Shown one piece after another: positions 24,908 to 34,036 of a DNA stretch of 64,000 nucleotides (position 1 is its first letter; each line of letters starts with the position of its first letter). Made by a program: the position numbers and the translations under genes. A model generated the notes under the pieces. The model was not told the DNA's origin, ran no database searches, and saw only the letters and a program-made list of their open reading frames with translations. The stretch spans positions 4,154,001 to 4,218,000 of the forward strand of contig NZ_PEEU01000001.1 in NCBI RefSeq assembly GCF_002754195.1, written 5' to 3'. Source of the DNA: Flavobacterium sp. 9. Lineage in GTDB: Bacteria; Bacteroidota; Bacteroidia; Flavobacteriales; Flavobacteriaceae.

Positions 24908-25888
24908 ATGAAAACAAACATCATTTGTGTTTTATTTGTATTTGCAGCAATGCGAACGGTTGCTCAGGAAAAAGATGCTCCAATAAAAACCGTTGTAAAA
25001 GTTGTAACGGATAAATTTCCAACCACTCGAATTTTAGATGTACAATACGAACAATTAGGTCCCACCAATTTTGATTCTAAGCTTTTTGGAGATCGGTTTG
25101 AAAGAGGAAGAATTGAAAGTCATAATAGATTTAAAGCAGCCATTAATGTACCTTTCTTTTCTTCAAAATCTAAACGGTTTGTTCTGACAAGTTCGCTTCG
25201 TTATAAGTATGAAACCTATGAATTTGGAGATATTTATAATTACAATTCAGCAACGACGTATACTAGAGAAAAAGAAGAAATCCATTTTTTTGCGGCGGCT
25301 TTAAGCGCAACTTATGTTTCGACACTTTTTCATAAACCAATTATTTACAATGCTACTGCAACAGTTGACGGTAATCAGGATAATTTTCAGCGTGTAAAAG
25401 GTTTTGCAACCGCTAATATTGTTCTGAAAAGAACCGCTAATACAACGCTAACTGTTGGAGTTCTGGCTATGTTAGATCCTTCATCGATTATTCCAATTAC
25501 ACCACTTTTGACTTATAATCATAAGTTCGAAAACTCAAAGTGGGATATCGATTTTATTCTTCCGCAGCGTTTATTATTTAGAAGAGAATTGTTAGAAAAT
25601 GGAAGGATTTCCTTAGGAACTGAATTAAATACCGAAAGTTTTTACCTGAATTTAAACAATTCAAAATTGAAAGGAATTTATGAAATGAATCAACTCGAAT
25701 TGAAGTCCGGAATTACATATGAATACAGCTTTGCGCCAAAATTTATCGGAATAATTAAAGCCGGTGTTAATAATGTTGTGAGTGCGCGTGTAACAGAAAA
25801 GGGTGAACGAACGTCTAAGTATGTATACGATCAAAAGGAAGATGCGCAAGGCTATTTTAGATTTGGGATTTCGTATAATCCGTTTTAA
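24908..25888 (+). CDS. Outer-membrane beta-barrel protein, DUF6268-like
   Basis: A 326-residue protein with a signal peptide (MKTNIICVLFVFAAMRTVAQ) and a body of alternating amphipathic beta strands ending in an aromatic residue (GYFRFGISYNPF), the usual outer-membrane barrel signature. The sequence resembles the DUF6268 group of Bacteroidetes barrels (ILDVQYEQLGPTNFDSKLFG), though I hold that family label with moderate confidence. It is divergent from the LytS/LytTR pair, which suggests regulation by it. Confidence 0.7.
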   Translation: MKTNIICVLFVFAAMRTVAQEKDAPIKTVVKVVTDKFPTTRILDVQYEQLGPTNFDSKLFGDRFERGRIESHNRFKAAINVPFFSSKSKRFVLTSSLRYKYETYEFGDIYNYNSATTYTREKEEIHFFAAALSATYVSTLFHKPIIYNATATVDGNQDNFQRVKGFATANIVLKRTANTTLTVGVLAMLDPSSIIPITPLLTYNHKFENSKWDIDFILPQRLLFRRELLENGRISLGTELNTESFYLNLNNSKLKGIYEMNQLELKSGITYEYSFAPKFIGIIKAGVNNVVSARVTEKGERTSKYVYDQKEDAQGYFRFGISYNPF

Positions 25889-25933
25889 AAGTATTTTTTG
25901 ATTTTAAATTAAGTAGTATTAAAATTAGCAATT

Positions 25934-26146
25934 ATGATTGTTGAGGTTTTTAAAACAAATGTTCAAAAAGAGGCAGATAAAAATTATATTATTACTGTTA
26001 TTCAAACCCATTTTCCCAATTATAAAATCAATTTCGATTTAGAAGATTGTGATAAAATACTAAGAGTCGAAGGCGTTAATCTAAAGCCTAAAAGCATAAT
26101 TGATTACGTAAATCGTCTAGGATATATTTGTATAAAATTAGAATAA
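25934..26146 (+). CDS. Small ferredoxin-fold-like protein, 70 aa
   Basis: A 70-residue protein with a beta-alpha-beta-beta-alpha-beta pattern (IVEVFKTNV, helix, YKINFDLED, ILRVEGVNL, helix, GYICIKLE) like heavy-metal-associated domains, but it lacks their CxxC motif. Probably not metal binding in the classical way. It starts 45 bp after the outer-membrane barrel gene and may be co-transcribed with it. No defined function. Confidence 0.65.
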   Translation: MIVEVFKTNVQKEADKNYIITVIQTHFPNYKINFDLEDCDKILRVEGVNLKPKSIIDYVNRLGYICIKLE

Positions 26147-26276
26147 CTGTATTATGATAAATTTTATTATTTCATGTTTTTTACTGTTGGCAGAGCAGTT
26201 TTTAAAATAAATTAAAGTTTTTGGAATTCCTTTTTGGTAATAGAATGCTTTGTTCTGTTTGTGCGCATTATTTTTC

Positions 26277-26284
26277 TAAATTTG
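26277..26284 (+). promoter_or_regulatory. Candidate -7 box for the SulP gene
   Basis: TAAATTTG matches TAnnTTTG and ends 7 bp before the ATG at 26292. A TTTG at about 26258 lies 15 nt upstream, slightly shorter than the usual -33 spacing of 17-23 nt. A very short leader is implied. Confidence 0.35.
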
Positions 26285-26291
26285 TGCTCTT

Positions 26292-27821
26292 ATGAAAAAA
26301 GCCTTCCAACTCTTCGATTTTACTCAAAAAGTCAATTATAGAAATGAAATTTTAGCCGGTTTGACAGTTGCTATGACGATGATTCCTGAATCGTTGTCGT
26401 TTGCTATTTTGGCTGGGTTTCCACCACTTGTTGGTTTATATGCGGCTTTTATCGCTGGTTTGGTTACCGCTATTTTTGGAGGAAGACCCGGAATGATTTC
26501 AGGCGGAGCCGGAGCAACAGTTATTGTTTTAATAGCTTTAATGAAATCTCACGGAATTGAATATGTTTTTGCGGCCGTTGCGCTCGGTGGTGTGGTGCAA
26601 ATTTGTATTGGACTTTTTAAACTCGGAAAATTTATTCGATTAGTTCCTCAACCTGTTATGTTTGGTTTTGTAAACGGTTTGGCAGTTGTGATTTTTATGT
26701 CGCAATTAGAACAGTTTAAAACGGTAATTAATGGTCAGGTTTCCTGGCTGCAAGGAACTCCTTTGTATATTATGTTGGGTTTAGTTGCTTTGACGATTGC
26801 GATTGTGTTGCTTTTTCCAAAATTAACTAAAACAGTTCCAGCTTCTTTGGTAGCAATTTTAGTTGTTTTTGCAATCGTACTTGTATTTAATATTGAAACC
26901 AAAACGGTTGAAGATATTGCCTCAGTTCAAGGCGGATTTCCTCCGTTTCATATCCCTAATATTCCACTTTCTTTTGAGACTTTAAAAGTAATTTTTCCCT
27001 ATTCGGTAATTGTTGCCGCTGTTGGCTTAACCGAAGGTTTGCTTACGCTGAATCTAGTTGACGAAATTACCGGAACCCGAGGTAATAGTAACAGAGAATG
27101 TATCGCTCAGGGAAGTTCAAATATATTAAATGGTTTCTTTTTTGGAATGGGCGGATGTCCAATGATTGCTCAGACTCTTGTGAATCTTTCTGCTGGTTCT
27201 AGAGCTCGACTTTCGGGAATAATTGCTTCTTTGACCATTTTATTAATCATACTTTTTGGAGCGCCAATAATCGGAAAATTACCAATGGCAGCTTTGGTTG
27301 GTGTGATGATGATGGTTGCAATTACAACTTTTGAATGGGCAAGTTTCAGAATCATAAACAAGATGCCTAAACATGATATTTTTGTTGGAATTATGGTTGC
27401 CGTGATTACAATTTTATTGCACAATTTAGCTTTGGCGGTTTTGATTGGAGTAATTGTTTCAGCGCTGGTTTTTGCTTGGGAAAGTGCCAAAAGAATTCGT
27501 GCTAAACATTTTATTGATGCAGAAGGAGTGAAACATTATGAAATTTATGGCCCATTATTTTTTGGTTCAATATCGGCTTTTGTAGAAAAGTTTGATGTAG
27601 CAAACGATCCAAATCACGTAATTATTGACTTTAAAGAAAGCCGTGTATCCGATATGTCAGCGATTGAAGCACTCAATAATTTAACTAAGAAATACAATCA
27701 ACTTGATAAAGTAATCGAGTTACAGCATTTAAGCCCCGATTGTCGGGAATTGCTTAAAAATGCAGAAGCCGTTATCAAAGTAAATATTATTGAAGATCCA
27801 ACGTATAAGGTCGTTTCTTAA
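26292..27821 (+). CDS. SulP family anion transporter with STAS domain
   Basis: A 509-residue inner-membrane transporter. It starts with FDFTQKVNYRNEILAGLTVA and the first-helix hallmark MTMIPESLSFAILAGFPP typical of SulP proteins, then about ten to twelve hydrophobic helices to about residue 400, and a C-terminal STAS domain (HYEIYGPLFFGSISAFVEKF, VIIDFKESRVSDMSAIEAL). SulP members move sulfate, bicarbonate or related anions, often with Na+ or H+; the substrate cannot be told from sequence. Complete, normal length. Confidence 0.9.
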   Translation: MKKAFQLFDFTQKVNYRNEILAGLTVAMTMIPESLSFAILAGFPPLVGLYAAFIAGLVTAIFGGRPGMISGGAGATVIVLIALMKSHGIEYVFAAVALGGVVQICIGLFKLGKFIRLVPQPVMFGFVNGLAVVIFMSQLEQFKTVINGQVSWLQGTPLYIMLGLVALTIAIVLLFPKLTKTVPASLVAILVVFAIVLVFNIETKTVEDIASVQGGFPPFHIPNIPLSFETLKVIFPYSVIVAAVGLTEGLLTLNLVDEITGTRGNSNRECIAQGSSNILNGFFFGMGGCPMIAQTLVNLSAGSRARLSGIIASLTILLIILFGAPIIGKLPMAALVGVMMMVAITTFEWASFRIINKMPKHDIFVGIMVAVITILLHNLALAVLIGVIVSALVFAWESAKRIRAKHFIDAEGVKHYEIYGPLFFGSISAFVEKFDVANDPNHVIIDFKESRVSDMSAIEALNNLTKKYNQLDKVIELQHLSPDCRELLKNAEAVIKVNIIEDPTYKVVS

Positions 27822-27902
27822 ATTAGAAAATGTGTCAATTAGATAATTAGATAATGATTATGCGCTATCTATAAAATTATCTAATTGACACATTTTCTAA
27901 TT
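27821..27902. terminator. 28-bp perfect inverted repeat between convergent genes
   Basis: The arm at 27821-27848 is an exact reverse complement of 27875-27902, around a 26-nt spacer that can itself form AGATA/TATCT. It should form a very stable hairpin and serve as a bidirectional terminator for sulP and the convergent amidohydrolase, whose ancestral stop codon lies inside the right arm. No long T-run follows, so repeat-element origin is also possible. Confidence 0.7.
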
Positions 27903-29610
27903 AGCAAATTTAAACACAGTTTTCCCTTCTTTAATAGTTTCCAAAACTTTAATATCTATAATTTTCTTTGGATCAACTTTTAAAGGATTATTATCCAAAA
28001 TAACAAAATCAGCTAGTTTATCTTCTTTGATTGAACCTTTGGAATTCTCTTCAAAATATTGATAAGCTGCCCAAATTGTTATAGATCGTAAAGCATCATA
28101 AGGACTAATTCTTTCGTCAGGACCAATTACATCACCAGATCTGCTGATTCTGTTTACTGTAGAATATATATAATATCATAATACTGTTTGGAAGTGCAAC
28201 TGGAGCATCATGATGTTCTGTAAAAATAATTCCTTTTTTTAATGCCGTAGCGGCTGGCGAAATGCGATAAGCTCTTTCTTTTCCTAAAGTTTCATCTCGA
28301 TGCCAATCGCCCCAATAATAAGTATGCATCCCGAAAAAAGATGGTATAATTTTTAAAACTTTCATAGAATCAAGTTGATCAAAGCGAGCTGTTTGCGCAT
28401 GTATAGCAACAGTTCTTCTGTCTTTTGATCCGTATAAATTGGTAGCAGTTCTTACCGCTTTTATAAATTCATCGATTGCGGCATCCCCATTGCAATGGGC
28501 TAAAATTTGCCAATTATTAGCATATGCAGAATCAACAAGAGCGATAGCATCGTTTTCTTTTGAAAAAGCTGGATAACCCGCATAAGTATTTGGTTTTCCG
28601 GGAGGCGGAACTTTGTATGGTTTTGTAAGCCAAGCCGTTTTACCTTGTGGCGAGCCGTCAAGCGAAAGTTTTACACCCGCAATTCTAAAATGATTTGTGT
28701 AATTTTTTTGAACACCATTAGTTTTCATATATGCCATTTGGGTCTGAATATCTGGATAAGCAGCAACGTCAATAGAAAGTTTTCCTTCATCGGCTAATTT
28801 CTTCCACGTATTACAAGCATCGCTACTTGCACGACCTTCTTGCGCTGTTGTAAAACCAAATTTCGTGTAAGCTGCAATTCCTGCTTCTGCAATTTTTACG
28901 TTTGCAGTCTGATCGAGAGTTCCCATAATCTTGAATAACGGAATAAACATTGCCATTTCTTCCAGAACTCCGTTTGGTTCCTGAGAGCCTTCTTTTCTTC
29001 GGATTACACCGCCTGCAGGATCTTTTGTGTTTGCATTATATCCGGCAAATTCTAAAGCTTTATGATTCATAACAGCCAAATGACCAGATTGATGAATAAT
29101 TAAAACCGGAACGGTTGTCGAGACTTTATCGAGATCATCAGCAGTTGGTGGAAGTTTTTCTTTTAGTTGTGCATCATCATAGCCAAAACCAACAATCCAA
29201 CCATATTTTCCAACGGCTTTTGGGTTCTTAATATTCCATTCTTTTAATAAAGAAATAAGTGTCGGAATATCGTTTCCAGTTCCATCTGGAGCCGGAAGTA
29301 AATTTGCAGATACAGCCTGAAAACCAGCATTCCATACATGACCGTGAGCATCTATAAATCCGGGAAGTAATGTTTTTCCTTGCAAATCATTCATTTGAGT
29401 TTTATCACCATGAAATTTTTCAGCTTTGGTTTTTGATCCAACGAAAATAATTTTGCCTTCTTTGATTGCAACGGCTTCTGCATAATTTGGCTTATTACCT
29501 TCCATAGTTATAATATCGCCTCCAAAATAAATCGAATCAGCAGGATTGGCAACTTCTTTTTTACAACTTATTAAAGTAAACAGAAATATAAGGCTAAGTA
29601 TTTTTTTCAT
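27897..29610 (-). pseudogene. YtcJ-like amidohydrolase, frameshifted lipoprotein gene
   Basis: The gene begins at 29610 with a lipoprotein signal (MKKILSLIFLFTLISCKKE, lipobox LISC) and has the amidohydrolase metal motif GFIDAHGHVWNAG, a late HCNGDAAIDEF and HAQTARFDQLDSM, typical of the YtcJ-like family. The frame stops early at 28132 after MILYIFYSKQNQQIW. In the next frame the leftward strand continues cleanly from there with STVNRISRSGDVIGPDERIS, then SPYDALRSITIWAAYQYFEE and LADFVILDNNPLKVDPKKI, to a stop at 27897. Those are the conserved C-terminal family motifs. The break lies in a TA tract at 28163-28175 and fits a four-base (ATAT) insertion. Confidence 0.85.
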
Positions 29611-29730
29611 TTGGCGGATTTTTAGTTTGCGAATAAAAACAACTTTGGAATATCCTTAAAGTTAAATAAAATACTTTTATGTTTTAAATGTTTTATTTTC
29701 AGAATGTTGTGCTTTTAGTTAAAGGATAAA

Positions 29731-29766
29731 AAAAGCGCCAAATAGAACTCTCTATTTGGCGCTTTT
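29731..29766. terminator. Bidirectional terminator
   Basis: AAAAGCGCCAAATAG (29731-29745) pairs perfectly with CTATTTGGCGCTTTT (29752-29766) around a 6-nt loop. It ends leftward transcription of the phosphodiesterase gene at 29800. Confidence 0.9.
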
Positions 29767-29799
29767 CACTTTAATATAATTTTCTAATTGATATATTCT

Positions 29800-31002
29800 C
29801 TAATTCTTCAGCATGTTTTTTACTTCACTAAACTTTCCATCTACTTCATCAATTTGCAAACCTAAAATATGAGCAATTAGAGGATAAACCGAAACGTTTT
29901 GAAATGAACCAACTTCTTTATTTACTTTGAATGCCGGACCTTTTGCATAGAAAATAGCCTGCATATCTTTTGTTCTGTTGTCATAACCATGAGTTCCGCC
30001 TTTTGTATCTTGAGTTTTGTTGCTTGCCAAACTATATCCTTTTTTAGCTTCAATAACAAAATCATGAACTCTTGGATTTGTACCATAATGAAATCTTTTA
30101 GGAACTTCACTTGATTTCCAGAATTTGATATGAGGCACTTTTTTCAAAGCTTTTGCGATAGAATCCTGATATCCCGGTTTTGCCTGAAGGCTCATAATGG
30201 GGTTAATAACAGCTTTGTATCCCAACCATTCCGGTTTTAAATAATCCAGAATAACTACTTTTTTATCGTTACTTATATCAGTCATTCCATGATCTGAAAC
30301 GATAATTAAATTAATTTGTTTTCCGATGGACAATTGATCCAGTTTAGAAGACAATTGTCCCATAATTGTATCCATTTTGTGAACCATTTTTTCATTTTCT
30401 TTTGAAAGAGGTCCAAAAGTATGTCCGGTATGATCAGGTTCATCAAAGTATAAAGTGATTAAATGAGGTCGTTGTTTTTCAGGAAGCTGAAGCCATTTTA
30501 TAACAGTATCGATTCTGGTTTCATATGGAATTTTAGCATCGTAGTTTTTGTAAATTCCTGGTCTTTTTTTATCCGTATCAGATCCTGGCCAAAAGAAAGA
30601 AGCTGCTTTGACACCTTGTTGTTCCGCAACATTCCAAATTGGATTTCCGCCATAAAAACGAGAATCATTTTTAGCATTTGTGGATAATGAAAAAGATTCG
30701 TTTAAAGCTGAGTCATAAAAAACATTGTTGATGATACCATGATGATCCGGATAAAGTCCGGTTACGATCGCATAATGATTCGGAAATGTTTTACTTGGAT
30801 AAGAAGGACGCATAGATTTGGCATGAACGCCTTCTTTTGCTATTTTATCAAGATTTTGAAGTTTGAAATGTTTCGCATAATCCCAACGAAATCCATCCAT
30901 AGAAACTAAAACAACATAATTGTCTTTATTAGATTGAGAATAGGAAAAAGAGGTAAGGAGTAAGAATGTAAAAAGTAATAGGTGAGTTGTAAATTTTCTC
31001 AT
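29800..31002 (-). CDS. Exported nucleotide pyrophosphatase/phosphodiesterase (alkaline phosphatase superfamily)
   Basis: A 400-residue exported enzyme with a signal peptide (HLLLFTFLLLTSFSYSQ). The NPP core is complete: YVVLVSMDGFRWDY with the first metal Asp, the nucleophile Thr in YPSKTFPNHYAIVTGLYPD, FYFDEPDHTGHTFGP-type metal ligands (seen as TLYFDEPDHTGHTFGP), and VSDHGMTD. A distal His is in GGTHGYDN. These residues bind two zinc ions. Family members hydrolyse phosphodiester bonds of nucleotides or lipids. Single gene between two terminators. Confidence 0.9.
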   Translation of the reverse strand: MRKFTTHLLLFTFLLLTSFSYSQSNKDNYVVLVSMDGFRWDYAKHFKLQNLDKIAKEGVHAKSMRPSYPSKTFPNHYAIVTGLYPDHHGIINNVFYDSALNESFSLSTNAKNDSRFYGGNPIWNVAEQQGVKAASFFWPGSDTDKKRPGIYKNYDAKIPYETRIDTVIKWLQLPEKQRPHLITLYFDEPDHTGHTFGPLSKENEKMVHKMDTIMGQLSSKLDQLSIGKQINLIIVSDHGMTDISNDKKVVILDYLKPEWLGYKAVINPIMSLQAKPGYQDSIAKALKKVPHIKFWKSSEVPKRFHYGTNPRVHDFVIEAKKGYSLASNKTQDTKGGTHGYDNRTKDMQAIFYAKGPAFKVNKEVGSFQNVSVYPLIAHILGLQIDEVDGKFSEVKNMLKN

Positions 31003-31022
31003 TTTGCAATTTTAATAGAACT

Positions 31023-31031
31023 GCAAATTTA
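31023..31031 (-). promoter_or_regulatory. Candidate -7 box for the phosphodiesterase gene
   Basis: On the leftward strand TAAATTTGC matches TAnnTTTGC exactly and ends 20 bp before the ATG at 31002. The -33 element is not obvious. Confidence 0.4.
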
Positions 31032-31112
31032 CTGATAAACGATTTTTTAATGAAAAAGAGAATGTTAAACTAAAGAAAAGTTTGCAAAGAAAGAATGAAA
31101 TTCGTGGCAAAA

Positions 31113-31140
31113 AAAACGCCGGATTAATATCCGGCGTTTT
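31113..31140 (-). terminator. groEL terminator
   Basis: AAAACGCCGGA pairs with TCCGGCGTTTT around a 6-nt loop, with A/T runs on both sides, 20 bp beyond the groEL stop. Confidence 0.9.
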
Positions 31141-31160
31141 AAATTTTAAGAAAAGAATGA

Positions 31161-32824
<1,664 letters not shown>

Positions 32825-32831
32825 ATGCTTT

Positions 32832-33188
32832 CTACTGCTGAATTAATTTTTGTTTTAATTTGTAAATTTTGCTTTTTATACTGTTAATTTTCTGTATCTG
32901 ATTTTCTGCAATTTCATTATTCAGATATTGCAAATCTTTAGCTAAAATTAAAAGATATTCTGTTTCATTGGCAGAACCCAAAGCTATGTTGAGAAATTGA
33001 TTAAATTCTTTGTCGCTATTTCTTCCACATCCTTCACTAATATTAGTGGGAATTGATGCAGATGCTCTTCTAATCTGACTTGTCAATCCATATAATTCTT
33101 CTTTAGGAAATAAAGAAGTCATTTTGTAGATTTCTAAAGTAAAAGAATGACTTAACGACCAAATATCATATTTTTTAAAATCTCTCAT
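32832..33188 (-). CDS. Four-helix-bundle protein (S23 / 23S rRNA intervening-sequence family)
   Basis: A 118-residue helical protein. It begins MRDFKKYDIWSLSHSFTLEI and has the family hallmarks FPKEELYGLTSQIRRASASI and PTNISEGCGRNSDKEFNQFL, then ALGSANETEYLLILAKDLQY. The family is found in rRNA intervening sequences of some bacteria and as free genes in many Bacteroidetes; its function is not established, though such proteins are often tied to mobile or retroelement-like contexts. Here it lies inside the groES-groEL interval, in the same direction, with direct repeats on both sides. Confidence 0.9.
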   Translation of the reverse strand: MRDFKKYDIWSLSHSFTLEIYKMTSLFPKEELYGLTSQIRRASASIPTNISEGCGRNSDKEFNQFLNIALGSANETEYLLILAKDLQYLNNEIAENQIQKINSIKSKIYKLKQKLIQQ

Positions 33189-33199
33189 TTGTTTTGCAT

Positions 33200-33248
33200 T
33201 AGGCTTTAGGCAATACGCTTTAAGCTTTTTGTTAGAGCCTAAAGCCTA
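33200..33248. repeat. Direct-repeat copy and 12-bp inverted repeat, right flank of the S23-type gene
   Basis: TAGGCTTTAGGC (33200-33211) and GCCTAAAGCCTA (33237-33248) are perfect inverted repeats with a 25-nt spacer. The 26-bp direct-repeat copy (33203-33228) overlaps the left arm. Confidence 0.8.
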
Positions 33249-33270
33249 CAGCTTATAGCTTAAGGCAATT

Positions 33271-33546
33271 TTAGATAATCGCAAGGATATCGTCCTCACG
33301 CATAATCAAATAATCAGTTCCTTCAAGTTTTAATTCTGTTCCTGCATATTTACCATAAAGTACAGTATCACCAACTTTTACAGTCATAGTGTGATCTTTA
33401 GATCCATTACCAACAGCTACAACAGTTCCTTTTTGTGGTTTTTCTTTGGCAGTATCCGGAATAAAAATACCTGAGGCAGTTTTTGTTTCAGCTGCAACAG
33501 GCTCAATAAGTACGCGATCTGAAAGCGGTTTAATGTTTAAGGCCAT
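33271..33546 (-). CDS. groES: Co-chaperonin GroES
   Basis: A 91-residue, full-length co-chaperonin. [11 protein letters not shown] at the N-terminus, the mobile loop region [20 protein letters not shown] (about 20-39), GTVVAVGNG, and the C-terminal [17 protein letters not shown] then [13 protein letters not shown] match the family. It caps the GroEL ring. It is separated from secG by a terminator and so has its own transcription start; a sigma-54-like element is noted at 33601-33616. Confidence 0.97.
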   Translation of the reverse strand: MALNIKPLSDRVLIEPVAAETKTASGIFIPDTAKEKPQKGTVVAVGNGSKDHTMTVKVGDTVLYGKYAGTELKLEGTDYLIMREDDILAII

Positions 33547-33646
33547 GATTTTATATTTTATATTTATTATAAGTTATACGATTTATATGTTCTATTGGAT
33601 TTCAGAAATTGTGCCATGCTCTTAAAACTGACATTATTTCTTAAAA

Positions 33647-33676
33647 AAAATGCCAGCTTTGACAGGCTGGCATTTT
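33647..33676 (-). terminator. secG operon terminator
   Basis: AAAATGCCAGC (33647-33657) pairs with GCTGGCATTTT (33666-33676) around an 8-nt loop, 19 bp beyond the secG stop. It separates the secG operon from groESL. Confidence 0.85.
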
Positions 33677-33694
33677 ATATTTATTTCAAAATTA

Positions 33695-34033
33695 TTATTT
33701 TGCTGCAGGAGTTGCCGGAGCAGGTGTTTGTTGAACTGGAGCAGCTGGCGTATTAGCAGGAGCTTCAGTTTTTTCAATGATTTTAGAATCAGTATCGCTT
33801 AATGATCCTGAAAAGCTTAAGCTTGAAAGCAAAATTAAAGCAATCAAAATAGTTGCTAGTGTCCAAGTACTTTTATCTAAAAAGTCTGTTGTTTTTTGTA
33901 CTCCACCTAACATTTGAGTTCCGCTGATAGTAGACGATAATCCGCCTCCTTTAGGGTTTTGAACCATGATTACTACGATCAATAGAAAACAAACTATTGT
34001 GATTAAAACTAAAAAAATTGAAAATGTGCTCAT
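33695..34033 (-). CDS. secG: Preprotein translocase subunit SecG
   Basis: A 112-residue membrane protein with two transmembrane helices (FSIFLVLITIVCFLLIVVIM and WTLATILIALILLSSLSF) separated by the conserved VQNPKGGGLSSTISGTQMLG loop. The C-terminal tail is Pro/Ala/Thr-rich. SecG stimulates SecYEG-dependent export. It starts 3 bp after the stop of the TPR-type gene, so the two are in one operon. Confidence 0.93.
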   Translation of the reverse strand: MSTFSIFLVLITIVCFLLIVVIMVQNPKGGGLSSTISGTQMLGGVQKTTDFLDKSTWTLATILIALILLSSLSFSGSLSDTDSKIIEKTEAPANTPAAPVQQTPAPATPAAK

Positions 34034-34036
34034 TGC

